Source: Acinetobacter sedimenti (GTDB taxonomy: Bacteria; Pseudomonadota; Gammaproteobacteria; Pseudomonadales; Moraxellaceae). Taken from it: a DNA stretch of 64,000 bases. The notes below the pieces were generated by a model. It did no database searches, was not told the origin of the DNA, and was given only the letters and a program-made list of their open reading frames with translations. Below, in pieces: positions 8,498 to 17,581 of the stretch. The position numbers and the translations under genes were made by a program. Numbering within the stretch: position 1 is the first letter of the stretch; each line of letters opens with the position of its first letter. The stretch is taken from NCBI RefSeq assembly GCF_022601685.1, contig NZ_JAKUML010000004.1, forward strand, positions 1 through 64,000. The letters run 5' to 3'.

Positions 8498-9991
8498 CTA
8501 GGAATTCTGATGGTAAATTCGATCCGCTTCTTCAAAACGTGCCATCGTTTCACTTGACGGTGTTTTAGAAATTAAACTGACTAAAACAATCGCAATCGTT
8601 GAGAAAATAAATCCTGGAATAATCTCATAGACACCAGTATCACCAAGCATATTTTTCCAAATAATCACTGTCACAGCACCAATGATCATACCTGCAAGCG
8701 CACCCGAAAGCGTCATGCGTTTCCACATCAGTGACAATAGAATCAACGGTCCAAAGGCTGCACCAAATCCTGCCCAAGCATAAGACACCAAACCAAGCAC
8801 TTTACTGTCTGGATTACTTGCCATCGAGATCGCTAATACTGCGATCGCAACAACCATGATACGACCAATCCAAATCAACTCATTTTGTGAGGCATTTTTA
8901 CGGATAAAGACTTTATAAAAATCTTCGGTAATCGTCGTTGAACAGACCAAAAGTTGACTACTCAACGTACTCATGACCGCTGCCAAGAACGCTGCAAGAA
9001 TCACCCCTGCAATCCACGGATTAAACAAGATTTGTGTCAGTTGTAAAAATACTGTTTCCGAATTCGCAGTCACAGGCGCCGCAAGCTCTGGATTGGCTTG
9101 AAAAAATGCAATACCAAAGAAACCGATACCGACTGAACCAAGCAAACAGATGATCATCCACGACATGCCGATACGACGTGCCATTGGAATGGTTTTCACC
9201 GAATCTGCCGCCATAAAACGCACTAAAATATGTGGCTGACCAAAATAACCCAAGCCCCATGCCATCGACGACATAATCGCAATCCAACTTAAATTTTGGA
9301 ACATATGCGTCGCTTCAGGGCGAGCTGCTTGCACATAGGTCAATACATCGCCACCATTATTGGTCACAGCCAAATACGCAAAAATCGGTGTGATAAATAA
9401 AGCAAATAGCATCAAACCTGCTTGGAAAGTATCCGTCCAACTGATCGCTAAGAAGCCACCAATGGTCACGTAGATAATCGTTGCAAAAGCACTCAGCCAA
9501 AGCGCAGTTTGATAATCCATGCCGAACAGACTTTCAAACAAACGTGCCCCTGCCACCATACCGGACGCACAGTAAATCGAGAAGAAGATTAAAATAATCA
9601 GTGCTGATGAAATCCGCAAAATACGTTTATGGTCATCAAAGCGATTGGTAAAATAATCAGGCAAAGTCATCGCATTATGTTGCACTTCGGTATGGATACG
9701 AAGCCGCCCTGCGACGAACAACCAATTGAGCCATGCACCGATCACCAAGCCAATGCCAATCCACGCTTCACTCAACCCAGATAAATAAATTGCCCCTGGC
9801 AAACCCATGAGCAACCAACCACTCATGTCCGATGCCCCTGCCGAAAAAGCCGTGACTAAACTGCCAAAGCTACGACCACCTAAAATATAATCAGAAAAAT
9901 CCGTTGTTGCCCGATAGGCATACACGCCTATAGCAATCATCAACACAATATATAAAATAAATGTCAATACGGTTGGATTTAAATAATTCAT
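8498..9991 (-). CDS. putP: Sodium/proline symporter
   Basis: Inner-membrane sodium:solute symporter of 497 residues with about 13 membrane helices. PutP hallmarks are visible: ILGGRSFGSLVTAFSAGASD with the conserved Ser/Gly-rich stretch near residues 37-56, MSGWLLMGLPGAIYLSGL, and the sodium-site helix AAFLAAVMSTLSSQLLVCS (about 330-350). These agree with PutP rather than with the pantothenate or solute symporter branches. Proline taken up here can serve as carbon, nitrogen or osmoprotectant. No proline dehydrogenase gene is adjacent, so regulation is probably separate. The gene is monocistronic. Confidence 0.94.
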   Translation of the reverse strand: MNYLNPTVLTFILYIVLMIAIGVYAYRATTDFSDYILGGRSFGSLVTAFSAGASDMSGWLLMGLPGAIYLSGLSEAWIGIGLVIGAWLNWLFVAGRLRIHTEVQHNAMTLPDYFTNRFDDHKRILRISSALIILIFFSIYCASGMVAGARLFESLFGMDYQTALWLSAFATIIYVTIGGFLAISWTDTFQAGLMLFALFITPIFAYLAVTNNGGDVLTYVQAARPEATHMFQNLSWIAIMSSMAWGLGYFGQPHILVRFMAADSVKTIPMARRIGMSWMIICLLGSVGIGFFGIAFFQANPELAAPVTANSETVFLQLTQILFNPWIAGVILAAFLAAVMSTLSSQLLVCSTTITEDFYKVFIRKNASQNELIWIGRIMVVAIAVLAISMASNPDSKVLGLVSYAWAGFGAAFGPLILLSLMWKRMTLSGALAGMIIGAVTVIIWKNMLGDTGVYEIIPGFIFSTIAIVLVSLISKTPSSETMARFEEADRIYHQNS

Positions 9992-10237
9992 AGACTCATC
10001 CTATCTTGAATCTGTTTTTCTAGCCAAATCGTCTTGACCTACGAAATACAACTTATATAAAAAACAATCGTGAAAATCGTTAAAAATTCACAAAATAAAA
10101 GCAATAGTCTATAACACTTCGGCAAAATGACCAAAAACAGTCGTATTCCAAACCTCACCTTCAAGGCAATTACGCATTGCAACTCATCGCTCCACAGAGG
10201 AAAATACGCTTATATTTTTGACTGCATTTGAATAATT

Positions 10238-11437
10238 ATGTCTAAGCAAATTTCTCAACCACTTTTAATCTTAGGTGGTATCAGTGCCGAACAATTTCTT
10301 GCTGAATATTGGCAAAAGAAACCACTTCTAGTACGCAATGCGCTACCTGAGATTGTTGGTATGTTTGAGCCTGATGACATCAAAGAATTGGCTTTAGATG
10401 ACGATGTAACTGCACGCTTAATTACCCAAAATGGTCAAAAGCATGATCAATGGCAGGTAAAAAACTCCCCGCTTAGCGCAAAGGATTTTAAGAAACTACC
10501 ACCTTACTGGACGCTGTTAGTTCAGGCGGTTGATCATTATTCCTTAGAACTTGCTGATCTCTGGAAACAATTTTCCTTTATTCCACAATGGCGACGAGAT
10601 GACATCATGGTGTCTTATGCGCCTCAAGGTGGATCGGTTGGACAGCATTTTGATTTTTACGATGTGTTTTTATTGCAAGGTTTTGGGCATCGTCGTTGGC
10701 AACTTGGACAATGGTGTGACGAATCCACCGAAATCGTGCCTAATCAACCGTTAAAATTGCTTACCGAAATGCAAGTGGATTTTGATGAAGTGCTTGCACC
10801 AGGTGACATGCTGTATGTGCCACCTCGCCTATCACACTATGGTGTAGCACAAGATGAATGTCTGACTTTTTCTTTTGGTTTTCGCATGCCAAATCATGCG
10901 CAGTTGATCGACCGTGTTAGCGATCAATTTGCCGATCAAGTCTTAACAAAGACACCAATCAGCGATTATCAACGCAAAGCCCCACAATCTATTGGGGAAA
11001 TTTCACAACTCGAATTAGATACCTTAAAACAGCAACTTTTAGAAGCCATTCAAAATAATTCTGGTTTTGAGTCTGCGGTCATGGCACTCATCAGCGAAGC
11101 CAAATATGCCGAGCATATTCCTGAACCTGAAGAAATCAGTCTTGAAGAATTAAAAGATTATGCGGAAGATGGTTATGGCATTGCACTTGAACCTGCCAAT
11201 CGCTTACTTTATCGTACTCTGAATCATCATGAAACATTGGAATTTTGGGCAAATGGTGAATTATTCCCAGTCGATGCAGATTCAATGCAAATCTTTAAAG
11301 CACTTGCCGATGGTGAACAATTTTTATTAAATGACTTACCAAATCAAACAGCGAATTTAGACGCAACTTTTGAATTAATCGTCGAGGCGTTAAATTTCGG
11401 CATTCTGATGCTTATTGAACCTATTGAGTCTGACTAA
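10238..11437 (+). CDS. roxA: Ribosomal protein uL16 arginine hydroxylase (JmjC cupin)
   Basis: Fe(II)- and 2-oxoglutarate-dependent oxygenase of the bacterial ROX group (YcfD), which hydroxylates an arginine of ribosomal protein uL16. Length is 399 residues. The N-terminus AEQFLAEYWQKKPLLVRNAL is the classic cupin-like head. The iron-binding HxD lies in GGSVGQHFDFYDVF (about 134-136) and the distal His in PPRLSHYGVAQ. The C-terminal winged-helix and dimerisation region follows. The gene stands alone, with queE about 120 bases downstream. The family assignment is firm; substrate identity is inferred from the family. Confidence 0.92.
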   Translation: MSKQISQPLLILGGISAEQFLAEYWQKKPLLVRNALPEIVGMFEPDDIKELALDDDVTARLITQNGQKHDQWQVKNSPLSAKDFKKLPPYWTLLVQAVDHYSLELADLWKQFSFIPQWRRDDIMVSYAPQGGSVGQHFDFYDVFLLQGFGHRRWQLGQWCDESTEIVPNQPLKLLTEMQVDFDEVLAPGDMLYVPPRLSHYGVAQDECLTFSFGFRMPNHAQLIDRVSDQFADQVLTKTPISDYQRKAPQSIGEISQLELDTLKQQLLEAIQNNSGFESAVMALISEAKYAEHIPEPEEISLEELKDYAEDGYGIALEPANRLLYRTLNHHETLEFWANGELFPVDADSMQIFKALADGEQFLLNDLPNQTANLDATFELIVEALNFGILMLIEPIESD

Positions 11438-11555
11438 AGTCTTCAATACATCATCACCTTAGAAATTGATCAGCTATTTTTCCTAAAATCAGGTAGAATA
11501 GCTCGCCTATTTTTCCATCTTGATTTATCGCTGTCTAAGCCAATCTTTGTTTCCT

Positions 11556-12254
11556 ATGCGCACTCAATCCATTCCTGTCACTGATCCTGCTGCAGGGCTC
11601 AAACTGACCGAGATTTTCTACTCGCTACAAGGTGAAGCCAATGAGGCTGGTCATCCGACGGTATTTGTGCGCTTAACAGGTTGTCCGCTACGTTGTGTCT
11701 ATTGCGATACCACTTACTCCTTTGAAGGTGGTACACGTTACAGCTTGGAAGAAATCATTCAACAAATTTCACACTACAACGCTAAATATGTCTGTGTGAC
11801 AGGTGGCGAACCTTTGGCACAACCAAACTGTTTGGTTTTACTCAAAGTCTTATGTGATAGTGGTTTTAAAGTATCGTTGGAAACCAGTGGTGCGCTTGAT
11901 ATTAGTAAAGTTGATACACGTGTATCACGAATTGTTGATGTCAAAACACCATCAAGTCACGAACAACATCGCAATCTGATTGAGAATTACCCACATCTCA
12001 CCGTACATGATCAGATCAAGTTTGTGATTAGCGATCGTGCAGATTATGAATGGTCAAAAGATTTCTTGATGCAACATCAACTTGCAGACTTTGTGTCTAC
12101 CGTATGGTTTTCTCCTGCATTTGCGATCGAGGGTGATGTACGCTTACCGCCTTTAGCACGTAACTTGGCACAATGGATTTTGGAAGATCATCTCCCTGTG
12201 AAATTCCAACTACAACTGCACAAACTGCTTTGGCAAGATGAAAAAGGTCGCTAA
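11556..12254 (+). CDS. queE: 7-carboxy-7-deazaguanine synthase
   Basis: Radical SAM enzyme that converts 6-carboxytetrahydropterin to 7-carboxy-7-deazaguanine in the queuosine pathway. The SAM cluster motif CxxxCxxC is CPLRCVYC (about residues 34-41 from the chosen start), preceded by YSLQGEANEAGHPTVFVRL and followed by VTGGEPLAQP. I chose ATG 11556 (232 residues) rather than the TTG at 11520, because homologues begin just before TEIFYSLQGE. queC follows 109 bases downstream on the same strand, making a queuosine gene pair; preQ1 made here ends up in tRNA anticodons with GUN sequences. Confidence 0.95.
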   Translation: MRTQSIPVTDPAAGLKLTEIFYSLQGEANEAGHPTVFVRLTGCPLRCVYCDTTYSFEGGTRYSLEEIIQQISHYNAKYVCVTGGEPLAQPNCLVLLKVLCDSGFKVSLETSGALDISKVDTRVSRIVDVKTPSSHEQHRNLIENYPHLTVHDQIKFVISDRADYEWSKDFLMQHQLADFVSTVWFSPAFAIEGDVRLPPLARNLAQWILEDHLPVKFQLQLHKLLWQDEKGR

Positions 12255-12363
12255 GTTACTTGTTTAGTTAATCTCACTTTTATGTATATATTTTGCGCCA
12301 AATTCACCATGTAAATTATGCTAAAATCTATGGCTGTTTTTTAGTGTGAATTAAGGTCGTGTT

Positions 12364-13047
12364 ATGCGTCAAAGTGCCGTCGTCTTATTATCAGGTGGTT
12401 TAGATTCAAGTACTTGCCTCGCTTGGGCTGCATCGCAATATGATTGCTATGCGATTAGCTTTATGTATGGGCAACGCTCCACCAGTGAGCTTGAAGCAGC
12501 CAAACAACTTGCAAAAAAATACGCACTCGATCATCGCATCATCAATATTGATCTCAGTAACATTGGTGGTTCTGCACTGACCGATCACAACCTCGACATA
12601 CCTGATCAGTTTCAAGAAGGCATTCCAATTACTTACGTGCCTGCACGCAATACGATTTTCTTATCTTATGCGCTCGCATTGGCTGAAGTCAAAGATGCGC
12701 AAGCCATCGTGATTGGGGTCAATGCAGTGGATTATTCAGGCTATCCAGACTGCCGTCCTGAATATATCGACGCATTTACAAAAATGGCGAATCTTGCAAC
12801 AAAAGCAGGCGTAGAAGGACATCCGATAAAAATTGAAACACCTTTGTTACATTTATCCAAAGCGAATATCATACGACTCGGCATTGAACATGGGTTAGAC
12901 TATGCTCAAACAGTGTCATGCTACCAAGCAGATACTGACGGTCGGGCATGTGGTGTGTGTGACAGCTGTCGCCTACGCCATCAAGGCTTCATCGAAGCTG
13001 GGGTAAGTGACCCGACACGTTATGTAAACTCACTTTTAGAACAATAG
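12364..13047 (+). CDS. queC: 7-cyano-7-deazaguanine synthase (preQ0 synthase)
   Basis: ATP-dependent enzyme that turns 7-carboxy-7-deazaguanine and ammonia into preQ0 for queuosine. The 227-residue protein begins with the PP-loop [13 protein letters not shown] (residues 10-22). The QueC zinc cysteines are visible near the end: Cys in TVSCYQAD and then [29 protein letters not shown] is another conserved block. It is directly downstream of queE, the preceding enzyme in the pathway. Length and motifs are complete. Confidence 0.96.
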   Translation: MRQSAVVLLSGGLDSSTCLAWAASQYDCYAISFMYGQRSTSELEAAKQLAKKYALDHRIINIDLSNIGGSALTDHNLDIPDQFQEGIPITYVPARNTIFLSYALALAEVKDAQAIVIGVNAVDYSGYPDCRPEYIDAFTKMANLATKAGVEGHPIKIETPLLHLSKANIIRLGIEHGLDYAQTVSCYQADTDGRACGVCDSCRLRHQGFIEAGVSDPTRYVNSLLEQ

Positions 13048-13054
13048 GCTATTT

Positions 13055-13435
13055 ATGAAAAATATGATGTTAAAAACTGCAGGTGCAGTCCTTGTCGCAG
13101 CACTAGCAAGTCAAACTTTTGCCGCAGACCTAAATACAAGTACCAATATCCGTGGTGATTTAGAAAAGAACTGTCAAGGTTCTTTCACCAAAGCAAAAGT
13201 GTTGACTTCAGCAGAAGCTTCAAAGTTCTGTAAATGTACCATTGATAGCCAAGCAAAAATGACCAATGCAGAAGAATGGGAAATTCGAAGTGCGGTCAAT
13301 GCCAAGAAAGACCCTCGCACCCTTGCAGTGGTACAACGTACTGAAAAGCAAATGGAAACATGTGCAGGTCCAAGCTTGATCAAAAAAGTTCAAAATGCTG
13401 CACAAGCGGCATCAGCATCTGCGAAGAAAAAATAA
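13055..13435 (+). CDS. Small secreted cysteine-containing hypothetical protein
   Basis: This 126-residue protein has a signal peptide (MKNMMLKTAGAVLVAALASQTFA, cleavage near AFA/AADL) and should be periplasmic. Four cysteines lie in the mature part (in KNCQGSF, SKFCKCTID and METCAGPS), which suggests two disulfides. The SKFCKCTIDSQAKM stretch resembles the small periplasmic proteins with a CxC helix, but I cannot name the family. The C-terminus is an Ala/Ser/Lys-rich tail. It starts 7 bases after queC and is followed by a terminator, so it is likely cotranscribed with queC without being functionally related. Confidence 0.8.
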   Translation: MKNMMLKTAGAVLVAALASQTFAADLNTSTNIRGDLEKNCQGSFTKAKVLTSAEASKFCKCTIDSQAKMTNAEEWEIRSAVNAKKDPRTLAVVQRTEKQMETCAGPSLIKKVQNAAQAASASAKKK

Positions 13436-13460
13436 TTTGCAGACAAGATTGCAACCATCG

Positions 13461-13487
13461 AAAAGCCTGCTGAAGCAGGCTTTTTTT
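13461..13487 (+). terminator. Rho-independent terminator
   Basis: AAAGCCTGC-TGAA-GCAGGCTTT followed by seven T residues closes the queC/secreted-protein transcription unit. Confidence 0.9.
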
Positions 13488-13571
13488 ATTGGTCGAATTT
13501 GTTGATCACAGACTTATTGTTAAGCAAATGCTAAAATCTTTGCAAGATTAAATTTTTAAAGAGGAATTCAC

Positions 13572-14060
13572 ATGGCAGATCAAATCGAAAAAAGCAAAGA
13601 ACAACTCGAACAAATTCAATTACCAAACTGTGCTGTGGAAAGTACACAAGGAGACATTAAGCTAAGCGACCTACAAGACTGGCTGATTATTTATTTTTAT
13701 CCAAAAGATTCGACACCGGGTTGCACCACACAAGCCAATGAATTTAGCCAATTTAAAAACGATTTTACCAAACTTGGCGTGCAAATCTTTGGTATATCTC
13801 GTGACTCAATCAAAAGCCATGAACGCTTTACCGAAAAACAAGAGATTAACTTCACACTCCTCAGTGATCCAGATGAAAAACTCTGTCAGCACTTTGATGT
13901 AATCAAAGAAAAGAATATGTATGGTAAAAAAGTCATGGGCATCGAGCGCTCAACTTTTATTTTCCACAACGGTGAACTCAAAGCCAGCTTCCGCAAAGTC
14001 AAAGCCGCAGGTCATGCTGAGAAGATTTTAGAAGAAATCAAACAGTTACAAAGTGCTTAA
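13572..14060 (+). CDS. bcp: Thiol peroxidase Bcp / peroxiredoxin Q family
   Basis: Reduces hydrogen peroxide and organic hydroperoxides using a redox-active cysteine, in the cytoplasm. The 162-residue protein shows IIYFYPKDSTPGCTTQANEF, with the peroxidatic Cys at about residue 51. In E. coli Bcp the resolving Cys lies five residues later; here that position is Asn, so resolution must use another thiol, for example Cys in DPDEKLCQHF, or an external reductant. The later VMGIERSTFIFHNGE is typical. The AAAGAGGAATTCAC just before the ATG supplies a strong ribosome-binding site. Confidence 0.92.
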   Translation: MADQIEKSKEQLEQIQLPNCAVESTQGDIKLSDLQDWLIIYFYPKDSTPGCTTQANEFSQFKNDFTKLGVQIFGISRDSIKSHERFTEKQEINFTLLSDPDEKLCQHFDVIKEKNMYGKKVMGIERSTFIFHNGELKASFRKVKAAGHAEKILEEIKQLQSA

Positions 14061-14087
14061 GCCCTTGTTATAAAAATTTTTTGGGGG

Positions 14088-14152
14088 TTTTAGGGGCGGT
14101 ATCCCCCTAAAAATCCTATACGCCATCAGTCACCAAAGGCGCCTGATGGCGT
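14088..14152. repeat. Two adjacent inverted repeats
   Basis: TTTTAGGGG (14088-14096) pairs with CCCCTAAAA (14104-14112), and ACGCCATCAG (14120-14129) pairs with CTGATGGCGT (14143-14152). Neither is followed by a clean T-run, so they may be a rho-independent-like end of bcp or a small repeat element. Function is unknown. Confidence 0.6.
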
Positions 14153-14253
14153 GAAATAGATATTATCTGACCTAGTAATCTCAATCTGAGTTTAAAAATA
14201 CCTATTACTATTGTTGATTGATGTGGGTTTTGCCAGTCAAGGCTTAAAATCAT

Positions 14254-14874
14254 TCAAACAGATTCATCAGGCAAAATAACAGGTGAATCATCCTGCTGTT
14301 GAAAGGCATCTTGCAACAGCGGATACCATTCACTATTTTGAAATTCGATTAAAAACTCTTGGACTTCCGCACTTAAATGATCTTGATCAATTTCACCTTG
14401 ATAATATTTGGCACGTAGTGGCGTCGCCGAAAGTTGATTTTTTAAGTTTTCCAATTCGACCAATTGCCACTCAGGAAATAAAGCGAGATAGTACGAACTG
14501 TCATCTTTAAAGTGACCAATTAAGCCCGTTTTTCGCTCTATTTTGTTCTCATTTTGATGATGCTGAGCAATAAAATCATTGACGCCATCTTTCACCGCTT
14601 TGACCCATTTTTCATCATTGTATAAATCAATAATCGGGACAAATTGAATACGCTTTCGTGTTGCCTCGTCGAAACTCGATAAAATCATCTGCTGACGTTC
14701 AGTGATTGAAAAAGGATTTTTAATGCTTCGTTCATCTTGTGCGGAACCAAGCACGAGTATCACTTGCTCCGCCTGCTCTAGCGCAATATCAATGACTTCT
14801 CGATGTGCAATATGGAACGGCTGAAATCGCCCAATGAACACCAAATAATCAAACGCTTTGAACTCATGCGACAT
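14254..14874 (-). CDS. nadM: NadM-like nicotinamide-nucleotide adenylyltransferase
   Basis: Probable enzyme joining NMN with ATP to make NAD. The 206-residue protein begins with the nucleotidyltransferase signature FIGRFQPFHIAHREV (about residues 12-26), which carries the HxxH-type catalytic pair, and has SATPLRAKYY near the end of the domain as the second phosphate-binding motif. Bifunctional NadM proteins carry an added C-terminal Nudix domain; this one ends without it, so only the transferase half is present. No other NAD gene is adjacent, so its substrate preference (NMN versus nicotinate mononucleotide) rests on family resemblance. Confidence 0.75.
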   Translation of the reverse strand: MSHEFKAFDYLVFIGRFQPFHIAHREVIDIALEQAEQVILVLGSAQDERSIKNPFSITERQQMILSSFDEATRKRIQFVPIIDLYNDEKWVKAVKDGVNDFIAQHHQNENKIERKTGLIGHFKDDSSYYLALFPEWQLVELENLKNQLSATPLRAKYYQGEIDQDHLSAEVQEFLIEFQNSEWYPLLQDAFQQQDDSPVILPDESV

Positions 14875-14960
14875 AAAAACCTCAATTTTTCAACTATACA
14901 GCGTGCGCCATCTTTGTTAAAACTACACTCAAGTTTTAAATCAAACGATGGAATACAACG

Positions 14961-15758
14961 ATGAGCTTAGATTGTTTAAACAATAGCAACCCACATTTAA
15001 AAGCAGAATTAGCCAACGGCATTCTTACTTTAGCGATTGACCGTCCAGAAGCCAAAAATGCGCTCTATACTGACCTATATATTGCAATCGAACAAGCACT
15101 GTATCAAGCAGATGCGTCAAATGACGTACGTATCGTAGTTCTACGTGGTGCAAACAACGACTTCTCTGCAGGCAACGACATGCAGGATTTCGCAGCAAGT
15201 CTGAAAAAACAAATCAGCCCTGCGGGTGATGGCGCACCATTTTTATTATTAAAATCCGCAGCGAAGTTTTCAAAACCATTGATCGTAGGTGTCAAAGGTG
15301 TGGCAATTGGTATCGGCGTGACTTTGCTACTCCATGCTGATTTTGTCTATACAGATACTAGCGCAGTGTTCCAAATTCCTTTTGTTAGCTTAGGTCTATC
15401 ACCTGAAGGCGCTGCAAGTAAATTGCTACAACAACGTGCAGGCTATTTATTAGCCGCAGACTTGCTGATGTCAGCACGTAAATTCAATGCTGAAACTGCA
15501 CTAGATGCAAAACTTGTCACGCAAATCGTCGATGAGCCATATGCTCAAGCGGCGCAAATGGCAAAGCATCTCAACCAACTACCTCTTGCTTCGCTGAAAC
15601 AAAGCAAAGCCTTGATGAAAGCAGATAAAGATGACATCGTGGCTTGGATTGATCATGAAGCAGAAATCTTTATGCAACGTGTTAAATCACCTGAAATGAT
15701 CGAAGCATTGACTGCATTTAAAGAAAAACGTAAAGCGGATTTTTCTAAGTTTAATTAA
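14961..15758 (+). CDS. Enoyl-CoA hydratase/isomerase family protein
   Basis: Crotonase-fold enzyme of 265 residues acting on acyl-CoA thioesters. Visible signatures are LAIDRPEAKNALYTDLY (about 22-38), the oxyanion-hole motif FSAGNDMQDF near residue 71, GVKGVAIGIGVTLLLHADF around 113-131 (the second backbone NH), and PFVSLGLSPEGAAS. The Glu expected in a dehydrating hydratase is only partly matched, so an isomerase role is equally possible. The gene is single, with no beta-oxidation neighbours, so the pathway cannot be assigned. Confidence 0.9.
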   Translation: MSLDCLNNSNPHLKAELANGILTLAIDRPEAKNALYTDLYIAIEQALYQADASNDVRIVVLRGANNDFSAGNDMQDFAASLKKQISPAGDGAPFLLLKSAAKFSKPLIVGVKGVAIGIGVTLLLHADFVYTDTSAVFQIPFVSLGLSPEGAASKLLQQRAGYLLAADLLMSARKFNAETALDAKLVTQIVDEPYAQAAQMAKHLNQLPLASLKQSKALMKADKDDIVAWIDHEAEIFMQRVKSPEMIEALTAFKEKRKADFSKFN

Positions 15759-15843
15759 AATCTGAACACTTAATATAGGCATTCCCTGTTCATTGTATGG
15801 CAGGGAGTGTCAAATATATTGAATTACAACTTGAGTAATAATA

Positions 15844-16200
15844 ATGAAAATAATCATGCGAATCAGTTTAGTAGTAGTCACATCTTTTTTACAAACTGCA
15901 TGTAAAGTGTTAAAAACACACACCATTAAGCTCACCAGTTCTGCCGAAATTCAAGCACAAAACATCTTACTTAAATCGACCAAAGGCTATGTTTATTTAT
16001 CAAAAAGCAATATGTCAGCAAAAGAAATTGAGTTAATACAAGGCATTCAGCCATTCCAATGTTTAGAAATTAAAACGCCCGAGCAATTCAACATGCAAAA
16101 TCGTGAAGTCACATTTACCGATTTTAAACTGAGAAAACTCATCGAAAGTAGTCCTGAGTGTCGAAAAATCAAAGTCGGCACACGAATCAGTGTGCATTGA
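15844..16200 (+). CDS. Small lipoprotein of unknown function
   Basis: A 118-residue product with a hydrophobic N-terminus leading to LQTACKVLK, a plausible lipobox with Cys20. Two further cysteines (in PFQCLEI and SPECRKI) may pair. A GYVYLSKSNMSAKEIELIQG segment follows in the middle. I do not recognise a family. It lies downstream of the enoyl-CoA hydratase gene on the same strand but about 85 bases away, so cotranscription is possible but not shown. The frame is open, and its codon use resembles its neighbours. Confidence 0.65.
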   Translation: MKIIMRISLVVVTSFLQTACKVLKTHTIKLTSSAEIQAQNILLKSTKGYVYLSKSNMSAKEIELIQGIQPFQCLEIKTPEQFNMQNREVTFTDFKLRKLIESSPECRKIKVGTRISVH

Positions 16201-16228
16201 TTCGATGGATTAATGGCTATGATGATGA

Positions 16229-16540
16229 TTATATAACGACGATTTGAATAAATTCTAAAGCAGGCTCTTCATAAGGATGGCTTGCCAATAACGCCTGCTT
16301 CACCGCTTGGGCAAACTGTTCATCAACAATGGTTTCAACACGCCACTCTTCGACTTGCTCAAGCTGATTGATCTGACCAATAAAAGGCTTGGCTTGACCC
16401 ACTGGTTTAAACTGACCAATCCCTTTGACCTGCCAAGCACACTCTGCATAATCACCGATACCGCCTGCACCTGCTTTGAAAATTGCTTGCTTGGTCGCTT
16501 CAAGATGCGACTCAGGTACATAGTAGATCAGTTTTAACAT
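16229..16540 (-). CDS. NIF3/YqfO-insert-like (CutA1-like) domain protein
   Basis: The 103-residue protein begins MLKLIYYVPESHLEATKQAI and contains AGAGGIGDYAECAW, GQAKPFIG and ASHPYEEPALEF. These match the stand-alone version of the domain inserted in YqfO/NIF3 proteins, a fold related to CutA1 and PII. The function is unknown; such small domains are often described as NGG1p-interacting factor 3-like. It is 37 bases from the folP start, on the same strand and upstream of nothing else on this side, so it may be the last gene of the rlmE-ftsH-folP group. Confidence 0.8.
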   Translation of the reverse strand: MLKLIYYVPESHLEATKQAIFKAGAGGIGDYAECAWQVKGIGQFKPVGQAKPFIGQINQLEQVEEWRVETIVDEQFAQAVKQALLASHPYEEPALEFIQIVVI

Positions 16541-16577
16541 CGTTTATTCCATCTCTGTAGAAATCATTGCAAAATCA

Positions 16578-17432
16578 TCAAATCCCATCATTCATGGCTT
16601 GCCAAATTTTGATGGTATCCGACATCGCTTTGACATTATGTGTGCGCACCATACATGCGCCCTGTTGTATCGACAGCAAATGTGCTGTGCTACTGGCAAT
16701 ATCGCGCTCAGTTGCTTCTATGCCGTTTAATACCTCACCGATGAATCGCTTACGAGATAGCGCCGAAAGTATTGGATAGCCCAGTTCATGCAATTTCCAA
16801 AACTTATTGAGTAATTGTAAATTTTGCGAAGCTGTCTTCGCAAAGCCAAAACCGGGATCAATGATAATATTTTCTTTACGTATGCCTATGGCTAATGCTT
16901 CATCAATGCGCTGTTGTAACTCTGACATGACTTCTGCGGTGACATCTTGATAAACCGCCAAATCATTCATAGTGCTTGGCTCACCACGCATGTGCATCAA
17001 GATCACAGGAATATTTAAATCTGCTGCCGTTTGCATGGCATTCGGACGTTTTAAAGCACGCACATCGTTCCAAATATGCGCACCTTTGGCGACGGCTTCT
17101 CGTATCACTTCAGGCGAGCTGGTGTCGATCGAGATCACCACATCATGATCTACCAACTGCTCCACCACAGGAATCACCCGATCAAGCTCTTCTTGCACAC
17201 TCACAGCATCTGCATGTGGTCGAGTCGATTCACCACCAATATCAATGATGGTTGCACCTTGCTCCATCATCTCCAAAGCATGTGCAATAGCTTTTGAAGT
17301 TTGATGAAATTGCCCACCATCACTAAATGAATCAGGTGTGACATTCAGAATCCCCATGATTTGCGGTGTAGATAAATCCAAAGTTTTATTGGCGCATTGT
17401 AGTGTACGTTTTGGCAAGGGATGCAGTTGCAT
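16578..17432 (-). CDS. folP: Dihydropteroate synthase
   Basis: Condenses 7,8-dihydropterin pyrophosphate with para-aminobenzoate in folate synthesis; it is the target of sulfonamides. The 284-residue protein shows both signatures: IMGILNVTPDSFSDGG (about residues 25-40) and IIDIGGESTRPHA (about 60-72), followed by IDTSSPEVI, NIIIDPGFGFAKT and LVGLSRKRFIG-like SALSRKRFIGEVLNG. It is downstream of ftsH on the same strand, the same order as in E. coli (rlmE-ftsH-folP), though an ftsH terminator separates them here. Confidence 0.96.
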   Translation of the reverse strand: MQLHPLPKRTLQCANKTLDLSTPQIMGILNVTPDSFSDGGQFHQTSKAIAHALEMMEQGATIIDIGGESTRPHADAVSVQEELDRVIPVVEQLVDHDVVISIDTSSPEVIREAVAKGAHIWNDVRALKRPNAMQTAADLNIPVILMHMRGEPSTMNDLAVYQDVTAEVMSELQQRIDEALAIGIRKENIIIDPGFGFAKTASQNLQLLNKFWKLHELGYPILSALSRKRFIGEVLNGIEATERDIASSTAHLLSIQQGACMVRTHNVKAMSDTIKIWQAMNDGI

Positions 17433-17531
17433 GATGACTCCTTAATCATTCTTATGAGTTTAACCAATTCATCATATAAAAATGGAAATATCTTCAATTG
17501 AATTTGCTTACTGCGTTAAAAAAACAGTAAT

Positions 17532-17556
17532 AAAAAAGACCGCTCGGAAGCGATCT
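17532..17556 (-). terminator. Rho-independent terminator of ftsH
   Basis: On the minus strand AGATCGCT-TCCG-AGCGGTCT is followed by T residues just after the ftsH stop codon. Confidence 0.85.
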
Positions 17557-17581
17557 AATTTTACATTTCATCCAGCCAAAT

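Noticed and set aside
15778..15812. Hairpin of ATTCCCTG/CAGGGAGT after the enoyl-CoA hydratase gene
   Set aside because: The stem is short and imperfect, and no T-run follows, so I do not call it a terminator.
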